From: Streptomyces sp. DT2A-34
GTDB taxonomy: Bacteria; Actinomycetota; Actinomycetes; Streptomycetales; Streptomycetaceae
Direction: 5' to 3'
Length of the DNA stretch: 64,000 bases
NCBI RefSeq assembly: GCF_030499515.1
Contig: NZ_JASTWJ010000001.1
Coordinates: 6,304,001 to 6,368,000, forward strand
Every line of letters starts with the position of its first letter. The stretch's first letter is position 1. This document shows positions 50,557 through 57,348 of the stretch, piece by piece. Under the pieces are notes generated by a model. The model made no database searches, was not told the origin of the DNA, and saw only the letters and a list, made by a program, of their open reading frames with translations. The translations under genes were made by a program, and so were the position numbers.

Positions 50557-50594
50557 CTGAGGCTCCCGGAGCTGGATGGCTCCGGGAGCCTCAG
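50557..50594. terminator. Bidirectional terminator between metallo-hydrolase and nagE2
   Basis: Perfect 16-bp stem ctgaggctcccggagc / gctccgggagcctcag with loop tggatg, between two convergent genes. Confidence 0.9.
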
Positions 50595-50611
50595 TGCTGT
50601 TCAGGAGCGGC

Positions 50612-51865
50612 TCACGCCTTGGTGAGGTCCTCGATCTCCTCCTCGGGCTCGCGGCCCGGGGTGGCGAGGTTGAACTTGATGATCGCGAACCGGAAGACGG
50701 TGTAGTAGATCGCCGCGAAGACCAGGCCGATCGGGATGATCATCCATGGCTTGGTGGCCAGGTTCCAGTTCAGGGCGTAGTCGATGAAGCCTGCGGAGAA
50801 GTTGAAGCCCGCGTGGACGCCCAGTCCCCAGGTGACCGCCATGGACACCGCGGTCAGGACCGCGTGAATGACGTACAGGAGCGGGGCGATGAACATGAAC
50901 GAGAACTCGATCGGCTCGGTCACACCCGTCACGAAGGACGTCAGCGCGAGCGAGATCATCATGCCCATCACGGCCTTGCGGCGCTCGGGGCGAGCACAGT
51001 GTGCGATGGCAATCGCGGCGGCCGGCAGGCCGAACATCATGATCGGGAAGAAGCCGGACATGAACATTCCGGCGGTCGGGTCACCGGCCAGGAAGCGGCT
51101 GTAGTCGCCGTGCACGACCTCGCCGGCAGCGTCCTTGAAGTCGCCGAGCTGGAACCACGCCACCGTGTTCACGAACTGGTGCATGCCGATCGGGATGAGC
51201 GCGCGGTTGATCGCGCCGAAAAGGGCGGCGCCGAAGGAGCCGAGGCCCGTCATCCACTCGCCGAAGTCGCCGATGGCCTCGCCGATCGGCTCCCAGACCA
51301 GTCCGAAGAAGACGCCGACGGCCACACCGACGAACGCCATGATGATCGGGACGAGACGCCGGCCGTTGAAGAAGCCGAGCCAGTCCACCAGCTTCTTGCG
51401 GTGGTACCGCTGCCACAGGACCGCCGAGAGCAGACCCATGATGATGCCGCCGAGCACACCGGGGTTGTTGTAGGTCGCGGCTATGTCCGCGCCGTTCTGG
51501 ACCTTGGCCTCGGTGACCGGGAAGGCCTCCAGGACCTTGCTGTAGACCAGGAAGCCCACCAGCGCGGCCAGCGCGGTCGAGCCGTCGGACTTCTTGGCGA
51601 AGCCGATGGCGACGCCTATGCAGAAGAGCAGGGGGAGACTGCCGGTGATGGCGCCGCCCGCCTTGTCGAAGACCGCGGCGACCTTGTCCCAGCCGAGGCC
51701 CTCGACCCCGAAGACGTCCGGTTGGCCGAGCCGGACCATCAGGCCCGCCGCCGGCAACACGGCGATGGGCAGCTGCAGGCTGCGGCCGACCTTCTGCAGG
51801 CCCTGGAACAGGCCTGATCCCCACTTCTTCGTGGGGGCCGCCGTTGGCGAGGTGGCGGTGCTCAT
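50612..51865 (-). CDS. nagE2: PTS N-acetylglucosamine permease, EIIC component (NagE2)
   Basis: 417 residues. It is a glucose/GlcNAc-class EIIC membrane protein with LQLPIAVLPAAGLMVRLGQP near the start, about ten membrane segments, the sugar-binding region around GVTEPIEFSFMFIAP and a short C-terminal cytoplasmic tail (ATPGREPEEEIEDLTKA). There is no fused EIIB, which is supplied by nagF. In S. coelicolor NagE2 is the main GlcNAc permease, repressed by DasR. A perfect 27-bp palindrome fitting DasR (dre) sites lies 22-48 bases upstream of the start. It is 60-70 percent similar by eye to nagE1 upstream. Confidence 0.93.
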   Translation of the reverse strand: MSTATSPTAAPTKKWGSGLFQGLQKVGRSLQLPIAVLPAAGLMVRLGQPDVFGVEGLGWDKVAAVFDKAGGAITGSLPLLFCIGVAIGFAKKSDGSTALAALVGFLVYSKVLEAFPVTEAKVQNGADIAATYNNPGVLGGIIMGLLSAVLWQRYHRKKLVDWLGFFNGRRLVPIIMAFVGVAVGVFFGLVWEPIGEAIGDFGEWMTGLGSFGAALFGAINRALIPIGMHQFVNTVAWFQLGDFKDAAGEVVHGDYSRFLAGDPTAGMFMSGFFPIMMFGLPAAAIAIAHCARPERRKAVMGMMISLALTSFVTGVTEPIEFSFMFIAPLLYVIHAVLTAVSMAVTWGLGVHAGFNFSAGFIDYALNWNLATKPWMIIPIGLVFAAIYYTVFRFAIIKFNLATPGREPEEEIEDLTKA

Positions 51866-51886
51866 AGACTTCCTCCATCGGGTGGT

Positions 51887-51913
51887 GGTCTACACCACTC
51901 AGTGGTGTAGACC
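51887..51913. promoter_or_regulatory. DasR-responsive element (dre) upstream of nagE2
   Basis: Perfect inverted repeat ggtctacaccact / agtggtgtagacc around a central c. It contains two overlapping sequences close to the dre consensus of the GntR-type regulator DasR (actggtctagaccagt type). Confidence 0.85.
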
Positions 51914-51997
51914 TGTTGTAGCACGATGAAGGTGAGATAAGGAACCCGCGATTCCGCGGGATTTTCCGGACCCTTTCAGGCCCTTTTCAGGCCCTTC

Positions 51998-53287
51998 TCA
52001 GGCCTTTGTGACGTCCTCGACCTCCTCCTCCGGCTCCCTACCCGGAGTCTTGAGATCGAACTTCGTGATCGCGAAACGGAAGATCACGTAATAGACGGCC
52101 GCGAAGCACAGGCCGATCGGAATGATCGCCCAGGGTCTCGTCGCCAGGTTCCAGTTGATGACGTAGTCGATCAGTCCGGCCGAGAAGCTGAAGCCGTCGT
52201 GCACGCCCAGTCCCCAGGTCACCGCCATCGACACACCCGTCAGCAGCGCGTGCACCGCATAAAGGAGCGGGGCGATGAAGAGGAACGAGTACTCGATCGG
52301 TTCCGTGATGCCGGTGACGAAGGACGTCAGGGCCACCGACAGCATCAGACCGCCCACCTCCTTGCGGCGGCTCGGTTTGGCGCAGTGGGTGATGGCGAGG
52401 GCCGCCGCCGGGAGGGCGAACATCATGATCGGGAAGAAGCCCGAGGTGAACTGGCCGGCGTCCGGGTCGCCCGCGAGGAACATGTTGATGTCGCCGTGCA
52501 CCACCTCGCCGTCGGGCGTGGTGTAGCTGCCGAACTGGAACCAGATGGGCACGTTGAGGAACTGGTGCAGGCCCACGACCAGCAGCGCGCGGTTGGCGAT
52601 GCCGAACACACCCGCGCCCCAGGCGCCCAGGTCGCTCATCCAGTCGCTGAAGCTCTCCAGCGCGTCACCGATCGGCGGCCAGACCCACAGGCACAGCACC
52701 GCGACCACGATCGCCACGAACGCCACGATGATCGGGACGAGACGCCGCCCGTTGAAGAAGTCGAGCCAGTCCACCAGCTTCGTACGGTGGTAGCGCTGCC
52801 AGAAGAAGGCCGCGAGCAGGCCGATCACGATGCCGCCGAAGACACCCGGGTTCTGGTACTCGTACGCGCTCACCGCCCCTTCGGCCGCCGCGCAACCGAT
52901 GTCCGGGATCTCCTTCGTCCCCTCCGGGCAGTCCTCCGGGAACTCGCGCAGCACGCTGTAGTAGACGAGGAAGCCCGTCACCGCCGCGAGCGCCGTCGAA
53001 CCGTCCGCCTTCTTCGCCATGCCGATGGCCACGCCGACACAGAACAGCAACGGCAGCCCGAGCGAGCCGTCGAGCAGCGCGCCGCCCGCGCCGTCCATCA
53101 CCTTCGAGACGTTGTCCCAGCCCAGGCCGTCGTCGCCGAACACGTCCGGCTGGCCGAGGCGGTTGAGGATGCCGGCGGCCGGCAGGACCGCGATGGGGAG
53201 CTGGAGGCTGCGGCCCATCTTCTGCAGGCCCTGGAACGCCGCCTGCCACCGCCTGCGCGCGGGGGAGATCTCGGTCTCGGCACTCAT
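51998..53287 (-). CDS. nagE1: PTS EIIC permease, N-acetylglucosamine type (NagE1)
   Basis: 429 residues from ATG 53287. It has the same architecture as NagE2 (LQLPIAVLPAAGILNRLGQP; GITEPIEYSFLFIAPLLYAV; C-terminal LKTPGREPEEEVEDVTKA), with a longer loop containing DCPEGTKEIPDIGC that NagE2 lacks. The tandem arrangement with nagE2 matches the S. coelicolor locus, where this copy is the lesser transporter. A dre-like site lies between it and the divergent nagF. A longer in-frame extension to 53641 runs through nagF and is rejected. Confidence 0.9.
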   Translation of the reverse strand: MSAETEISPARRRWQAAFQGLQKMGRSLQLPIAVLPAAGILNRLGQPDVFGDDGLGWDNVSKVMDGAGGALLDGSLGLPLLFCVGVAIGMAKKADGSTALAAVTGFLVYYSVLREFPEDCPEGTKEIPDIGCAAAEGAVSAYEYQNPGVFGGIVIGLLAAFFWQRYHRTKLVDWLDFFNGRRLVPIIVAFVAIVVAVLCLWVWPPIGDALESFSDWMSDLGAWGAGVFGIANRALLVVGLHQFLNVPIWFQFGSYTTPDGEVVHGDINMFLAGDPDAGQFTSGFFPIMMFALPAAALAITHCAKPSRRKEVGGLMLSVALTSFVTGITEPIEYSFLFIAPLLYAVHALLTGVSMAVTWGLGVHDGFSFSAGLIDYVINWNLATRPWAIIPIGLCFAAVYYVIFRFAITKFDLKTPGREPEEEVEDVTKA

Positions 53288-53307
53288 GGGTTGGCGACCG
53301 CCTGTCA

Positions 53308-53323
53308 CGTGGTGTAGACCAGT
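53308..53323. promoter_or_regulatory. DasR-responsive element (dre) between nagE1 and nagF
   Basis: cgtggtgtagaccagt, reverse complement actggtctacaccacg, close to the dre consensus. Its position lets one DasR site control both divergent genes. Confidence 0.8.
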
Positions 53324-53414
53324 TACCGACGATTGGGTTGCTGTGACGTCATCCTTCGGTACGCACGACACAATCGCTCGTGAAGTTGGGCCAACAGTGC
53401 GTGAGGAGACCGAC

Positions 53415-53648
53415 ATGGCCAGCAAGGCTGAGAAGATCGTCGCCGGGCTCGGCGGCATCGACAACATCGAGGAGATCGAGGGCTGCATCACCCGCCTTCG
53501 CACCGAGGTCTCCGACCCCTCGCTGGTCGACGAGTCCGCCCTGAAGGCCGCCGGCGCCCACGGCGTCGTGAAGATGGGCACCGCCATCCAGGTCGTCATC
53601 GGCACCGACGCCGACCCGATCGCGGCGGAGATCGAAGACATGATGTGA
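53415..53648 (+). CDS. nagF: PTS N-acetylglucosamine EIIB component (NagF)
   Basis: 77 residues from ATG 53415 (gaggag upstream). It is a EIIB domain of the glucose class with the phosphorylated cysteine at residue 24 in EGCITRLR, followed by VVKMGTAIQVVIGTDADPIA. It takes phosphate from EIIA (Crr) and passes it to GlcNAc during transport by NagE2/NagE1. It is divergent from nagE1 and shares the dre site. Confidence 0.93.
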   Translation: MASKAEKIVAGLGGIDNIEEIEGCITRLRTEVSDPSLVDESALKAAGAHGVVKMGTAIQVVIGTDADPIAAEIEDMM

Positions 53649-53666
53649 GCTTGCGAGCTCGCTGAA

Positions 53667-53696
53667 GGGGCCGCTTCCCGGACAGGGAGCGGCCCC
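53667..53696 (+). terminator. Terminator after nagF
   Basis: Hairpin ggggccgcttccc / gggagcggcccc with one bulged base and a short loop, between the nagF stop and rph. Confidence 0.7.
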
Positions 53697-53723
53697 CTCC
53701 GTATGGGGGGCTAGGCTCGCGCC

Positions 53724-54479
53724 ATGGCAGCTACCTCCTCAATTCCTCGAATCGACGGCCGCACCCCCGAACAGCTCCGCCCGGTCACCATCGAACGCGC
53801 CTGGAGCAAGCACGCGGAGGGCTCCGTCCTCGTCTCCTTCGGCGACACGAAGGTCCTGTGCACCGCCTCCTTCACCGAAGGTGTCCCGCGCTGGCGCAAG
53901 GGCAGCGGCGAGGGCTGGGTCACCGCCGAGTACGCCATGCTGCCGCGCGCCACCAACACCCGCGGCGACCGTGAGTCCGTCCGGGGCAAGATCGGCGGCC
54001 GCACACACGAGATCAGCCGCCTCATCGGCCGCTCCCTGCGCGCGGTCATCGACTACAAGGCGCTCGGCGAGAACATGATCGTCCTCGACTGCGACGTCCT
54101 CCAGGCCGACGGCGGTACGCGTACGGCGGCCATCACCGGCGCCTACGTCGCGCTCGCGGACGCCGTCTCCTGGGCCCAGGGCAAGAAGCTGATCAAGGCC
54201 GGCCGCAAGCCGCTCACCGGCACGGTCAGCGCCGTCTCGGTCGGCATCGTCGGCGGCGTACCGCTCCTCGACCTCTGCTACGAGGAGGACGTGAAGGCCG
54301 ACACCGACATGAACGTCGTCTGCACCGGCGACGGCCGCTTCGTCGAGGTCCAGGGCACCGCCGAGGCCGAGCCCTTCGCCCGCGAGGAGCTCAACTCCCT
54401 GCTGGACCTCGCGGTTTCCGGCTGCGGGGAGCTGGCGGAAGCGCAGCGCAAGGCACTTGATACCGTCCTCGAAAAGTAA
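53724..54479 (+). CDS. rph: Ribonuclease PH
   Basis: 251 residues. Phosphorolytic 3'-5' exoribonuclease that trims tRNA 3' ends. Clear family features: an N-terminal [40 protein letters not shown], the RNA-binding [20 protein letters not shown] and the phosphate-binding region [20 protein letters not shown]. Length is standard and the frame intact. It is followed by a lipoprotein gene and rdgB in the usual Streptomyces order. Confidence 0.97.
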   Translation: MAATSSIPRIDGRTPEQLRPVTIERAWSKHAEGSVLVSFGDTKVLCTASFTEGVPRWRKGSGEGWVTAEYAMLPRATNTRGDRESVRGKIGGRTHEISRLIGRSLRAVIDYKALGENMIVLDCDVLQADGGTRTAAITGAYVALADAVSWAQGKKLIKAGRKPLTGTVSAVSVGIVGGVPLLDLCYEEDVKADTDMNVVCTGDGRFVEVQGTAEAEPFAREELNSLLDLAVSGCGELAEAQRKALDTVLEK

Positions 54480-54629
54480 AGGACGCACCAAGAAGAGCCG
54501 CAGCTCCGGGCAACCGCGCAGCCTTTCCTGGCGTCACTAGGAGTACGGGCGTACGGCACACCACCGTGCGCCCGGCCAGTGACCAACGGGGGCCCTGCGA
54601 GGCCTGGGAGCAGGGAGGGAACGTCAACC

Positions 54630-55034
54630 ATGGCCACGAGCCGACGCCGCCGAAGCCGTATCGCCATAGCCGCCGCAGCCGTTGCGGCAGTCGGGCTGAC
54701 GGCCGGGCTGACCACCGGCTGCGACGCCGTCAACAAGGCGCTGGACTGCGTCCAGACCGCCGACGCCATCGCCGACAGCGTCACGGAACTCCAACAGGCC
54801 GTGGAGAACGCGTCGAACGACCCGACCCAGCTCGAGGAGTCCCTGAACTCCATCGACAAGAACCTCGACAAGATCGGCGACAAGACGGACAACGCCGACG
54901 TCAACAAGGCGGTGGACGACCTCCAGCAGGCCGTCACCAACGTCCGTGACGCCGTGAAGAACGGTGACGAGACGCCGGACGTCAGCCCGGTCACGGATGC
55001 GGCGGGCGAGCTGACCAAGGTCTGCACGTCGTAG
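54630..55034 (+). CDS. Small lipoprotein, helical, unknown function
   Basis: 134 residues from ATG 54630 (gggaggg upstream). The signal sequence SRIAIAAAAVAAVGLTAGL ends in lipobox LTTGC with Cys near residue 31. The mature part is a heptad-like helical repeat (SVTELQQAVENASNDPTQLE, SIDKNLDKIGDKTDNADVNK), probably an elongated coiled bundle at the cell surface, ending in a second Cys (KVCTS). It is found next to rph-rdgB in the core genome. Confidence 0.8.
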   Translation: MATSRRRRSRIAIAAAAVAAVGLTAGLTTGCDAVNKALDCVQTADAIADSVTELQQAVENASNDPTQLEESLNSIDKNLDKIGDKTDNADVNKAVDDLQQAVTNVRDAVKNGDETPDVSPVTDAAGELTKVCTS

Positions 55035-55202
55035 CTGCCGCTGGCTGGGCCGGGCCTCTCGTGTGCCGGGTACTGCGGGTGGGGGGCTGCGGGTTTGTTG
55101 TGGCTGGTCGCGCCCACGCGGCGGAGCCGCAGGTCGATACAGCCCCGCGCCCCTGGGTGCCTGCGGCGCCCCGGGACGCGCGGCCCCGGGATACTGGTGC
55201 CC

Positions 55203-55808
55203 ATGACCCGTCTCATCCTCGCCACCCGTAACGCCGGGAAGATCACCGAGCTCAGGGCGATCCTCGCCGACGCAGGGCTGCATCATGACCTCGTCGGCGC
55301 GGACGCCTACCCGGATGTCCCCGACGTCAAGGAAACCGGCGTCACCTTCGCCGAGAACGCCCTGCTGAAGGCGCACGCCCTGGCCCGGGCGACCGGGCTG
55401 CCCGCCGTCGCCGACGACTCGGGGCTGTGCGTCGACGTCCTGAACGGCGCCCCCGGCATCTTCTCCGCCCGCTGGGCCGGCCGGCACGGTGACGACAGGG
55501 CCAACCTGGAGCTGCTGCTGGCCCAGTTGTCCGACATCGACGACGTCCACCGGGGCGCCCACTTCGCCTGCGCGGCGGCGCTCGCTCTGCCGGACGGGAC
55601 GGAGCGGGTGGTCGAGGGGCAGTTGCGGGGCAGCCTGCGCCACACGCCGGTGGGCACGAACGGCTTCGGGTACGACCCCATCCTCCAGCCGGAGGGGGAG
55701 ACGCGGACCTGCGCCGAGCTGAGCCCCGAGGAGAAGAACGCGATCAGCCACCGGGGCAAGGCGTTCCGGGCGCTGGTGCCGGTCGTGCGCCAACTCCTCG
55801 CGCAGTAA
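55203..55808 (+). CDS. rdgB: RdgB/HAM1 non-canonical purine NTP pyrophosphatase
   Basis: 201 residues from ATG 55203. The start MTRLILATRNAGKITELRAI contains the nucleotide-binding TRNxGK motif. The metal-binding segments are GVTFAENALLKAHALA and AVADDSGLCVDVLNGAPGIF, and the C-terminal GFGYDPILQPEGETRTCAEL ... KNAISHRGKA completes the family signature. It removes dITP/XTP from the nucleotide pool. In-frame sequence back to 55095 is rejected because it lacks a ribosome-binding site. Confidence 0.96.
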   Translation: MTRLILATRNAGKITELRAILADAGLHHDLVGADAYPDVPDVKETGVTFAENALLKAHALARATGLPAVADDSGLCVDVLNGAPGIFSARWAGRHGDDRANLELLLAQLSDIDDVHRGAHFACAAALALPDGTERVVEGQLRGSLRHTPVGTNGFGYDPILQPEGETRTCAELSPEEKNAISHRGKAFRALVPVVRQLLAQ

Positions 55809-55824
55809 GCGGTAAGTGGTGCGG

Positions 55825-55911
55825 TGGTGCGGCCGGAGGGACTCGAACCCTCACGGGTGTTACCCCACTGGGACCTAAACCCAGCGTGACTGCCAATTCC
55901 ACCACGGCCGC
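55825..55911 (-). tRNA. tRNA-Leu (anticodon UAG)
   Basis: On the minus strand the acceptor stem GCGGCCG / CGGCCGC pairs perfectly, with discriminator A and encoded CCA. The D arm starts TGGTGGAATTGGC, the anticodon arm is CTGGG-TTTAGGT-CCCAG (anticodon TAG), there is a long variable arm typical of tRNA-Leu, and the T arm is GAGGGTTCGAGTCCCTC. Not used as the integration site of the element. Confidence 0.95.
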
Positions 55912-55950
55912 GTGACCTTGCCCGGCCATGCTACTGGCCGGGCCGGGTGG

Positions 55951-56418
55951 TCAGATGCCCAGATCCTTGATGATCTTCGCCACGTGGCCGGTCGCCCGCA
56001 CGTTGTACAGCGCCCGCTCGACCTTGCCCTCCTCGTCCACGATCACCGTGGACCGGATGACGCCCATGTACGTCTTGCCGTAGTTCTTCTTCTCGCCGTA
56101 GGCCCCGTAGGCCTCGGTGACGGACTTCTCCGGGTCGGCGAGCAGCGTGATCTTCAGGGACTCCTGGTCGCGGAACTTGGCGAGCTTCTCCGGCTTGTCG
56201 GGGGAGACGCCGATCACGTCGTACCCGGCGCCGGCCAGCAGCTCCAGGTTGTCCGTGAAGTCACAGGCCTGCTTGGTGCAGCCGGGCGTCAGGGCCGCCG
56301 GGTAGAAGTACACGATGACCTTGCGGCCCTTGTGATCCGAAAGGGACACCTCGTTGCCGTCGGCGTCGGGCAGGGTGAAGGCGGGGGCCACGTCCCCCGG
56401 CTGGAGTCGCTCGCTCAT
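55951..56418 (-). CDS. bcp: Thioredoxin-dependent thiol peroxidase (Bcp/PrxQ peroxiredoxin)
   Basis: 155 residues from ATG 56418. The peroxidatic Cys47 and resolving Cys52 are in TPGCTKQACDF, following VIVYFYPAALTPGC. The DVAPAFTLPDADG start and DPEKSVTEAYGAYGEKKNYG loop are typical of 1-/2-Cys PrxQ enzymes. It detoxifies peroxides using thioredoxin. It lies between the tRNA and the DUF3618 gene, with its promoter in the divergent space. Confidence 0.95.
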   Translation of the reverse strand: MSERLQPGDVAPAFTLPDADGNEVSLSDHKGRKVIVYFYPAALTPGCTKQACDFTDNLELLAGAGYDVIGVSPDKPEKLAKFRDQESLKITLLADPEKSVTEAYGAYGEKKNYGKTYMGVIRSTVIVDEEGKVERALYNVRATGHVAKIIKDLGI

Positions 56419-56513
56419 CGGACCAGCGTAACCGGGGAGCCTGACAGTGCGGTCCGGCGTAGAGCTGACAGACTGTCCGCAAACAGCATCAGCTTCACTT
56501 CGGAGGCCGTACG

Positions 56514-56843
56514 GTGGCGGACACGTCGGACACCAGAACACCGGCGCAGATCGAGGCGGACATCAAAGCCCGCCGCGCAGCGCTGGCCGAGACGCTCGAC
56601 GAGATCGGGGTGCGCGTGCACCCCAAGACGATCGTCGGTGACGCCAAGGCCAAGGTCGTCTCCAACATCGACCACACGCTCGGACGGGCCTACGTCGGGG
56701 TCAACCGGGCCGTGAGCGATGTGAAGGCCAAGTTCACCGACGAGGAGGGCGCGCCCCGCCTGGAGCGGATCGTGCCCGTCGCACTCGTCGCCGTCGGCCT
56801 CGTGGGGCTGTTGGCCCTCGGCACCCGGCGCCGCAGGGACTGA
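56514..56843 (+). CDS. DUF3618 protein with C-terminal membrane anchor
   Basis: 109 residues from GTG 56514, with cggagg nine bases upstream. The N-terminal helical region RTPAQIEADIKARRAALAET identifies DUF3618; one C-terminal hydrophobic segment (VPVALVAVGLVGLLALG) precedes a basic RRRRD end. Function unknown, likely membrane-associated. Common beside bcp and the groES-like gene in Streptomyces. Confidence 0.88.
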   Translation: MADTSDTRTPAQIEADIKARRAALAETLDEIGVRVHPKTIVGDAKAKVVSNIDHTLGRAYVGVNRAVSDVKAKFTDEEGAPRLERIVPVALVAVGLVGLLALGTRRRRD

Positions 56844-56899
56844 GCGGTCGGCGGACCCACCGGCGTACGGACGCGGCAAAGGCAGGTAGGTTCAAAGGC

Positions 56900-57256
56900 G
56901 TGAGCGCCAACAGAAACGAGCACAGCACCCACCACGACAAGCTGCCCATCCGGATGCTGCACGACCGTGTACTCGTGCGGCAGGACACCAGCGAGGGCGA
57001 GCGGCGTTCCGGTGGCGGCATCCTCATCCCCGCCACCGCCGCCGTCGGCCGTCGGCTGGCCTGGGCCGAGGTCGTCGCGGTGGGGCAGAACGTACGGACC
57101 GTGGAGACCGGCGACCGGGTCCTGTACGACCCGGAGGACCGTGCCGAGGTCGAGGTGCGCGGGGTCGCGTATGTGCTCATGCGCGAGCGTGATCTGCACG
57201 CCGTGGCCGCCGACCGGTTCGAGGGGTCGGAGGACTCGACGGGGCTCTACCTGTAA
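56900..57256 (+). CDS. GroES-like co-chaperone family protein
   Basis: 118 residues from GTG 56900. The core LPIRMLHDRVLVRQDTSEGE, SGGGILIPATAAVGRRLAWA, EVVAVG and VETGDRVLYDP matches the GroES beta-barrel and mobile loop. Its end (SEDSTGLYL) and N-terminal His-rich leader differ from classical GroES. It is not next to groEL, so it is a paralogue of uncertain role. A strong terminator follows 13 bases after the stop. Confidence 0.85.
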   Translation: MSANRNEHSTHHDKLPIRMLHDRVLVRQDTSEGERRSGGGILIPATAAVGRRLAWAEVVAVGQNVRTVETGDRVLYDPEDRAEVEVRGVAYVLMRERDLHAVAADRFEGSEDSTGLYL

Positions 57257-57269
57257 TTCAGTGGTTCGA

Positions 57270-57297
57270 GGGGCTGGTGACCATCGTCACCAGCCCC
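57270..57297 (+). terminator. Terminator after the groES-like gene
   Basis: Perfect 12-bp stem ggggctggtgac / gtcaccagcccc with loop catc, followed by a pyrimidine tract. Confidence 0.9.
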
Positions 57298-57348
57298 TTC
57301 TTCCGTGCTGCTGGTCGCGGTCGGGGGGCTGACGGCGACCGGCGGCCG

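Noticed and set aside
55825..55911. tRNA-Leu as the integration target of the element
   Set aside because: It lies 6 kb from the right junction, and neither repeat matches any part of it.
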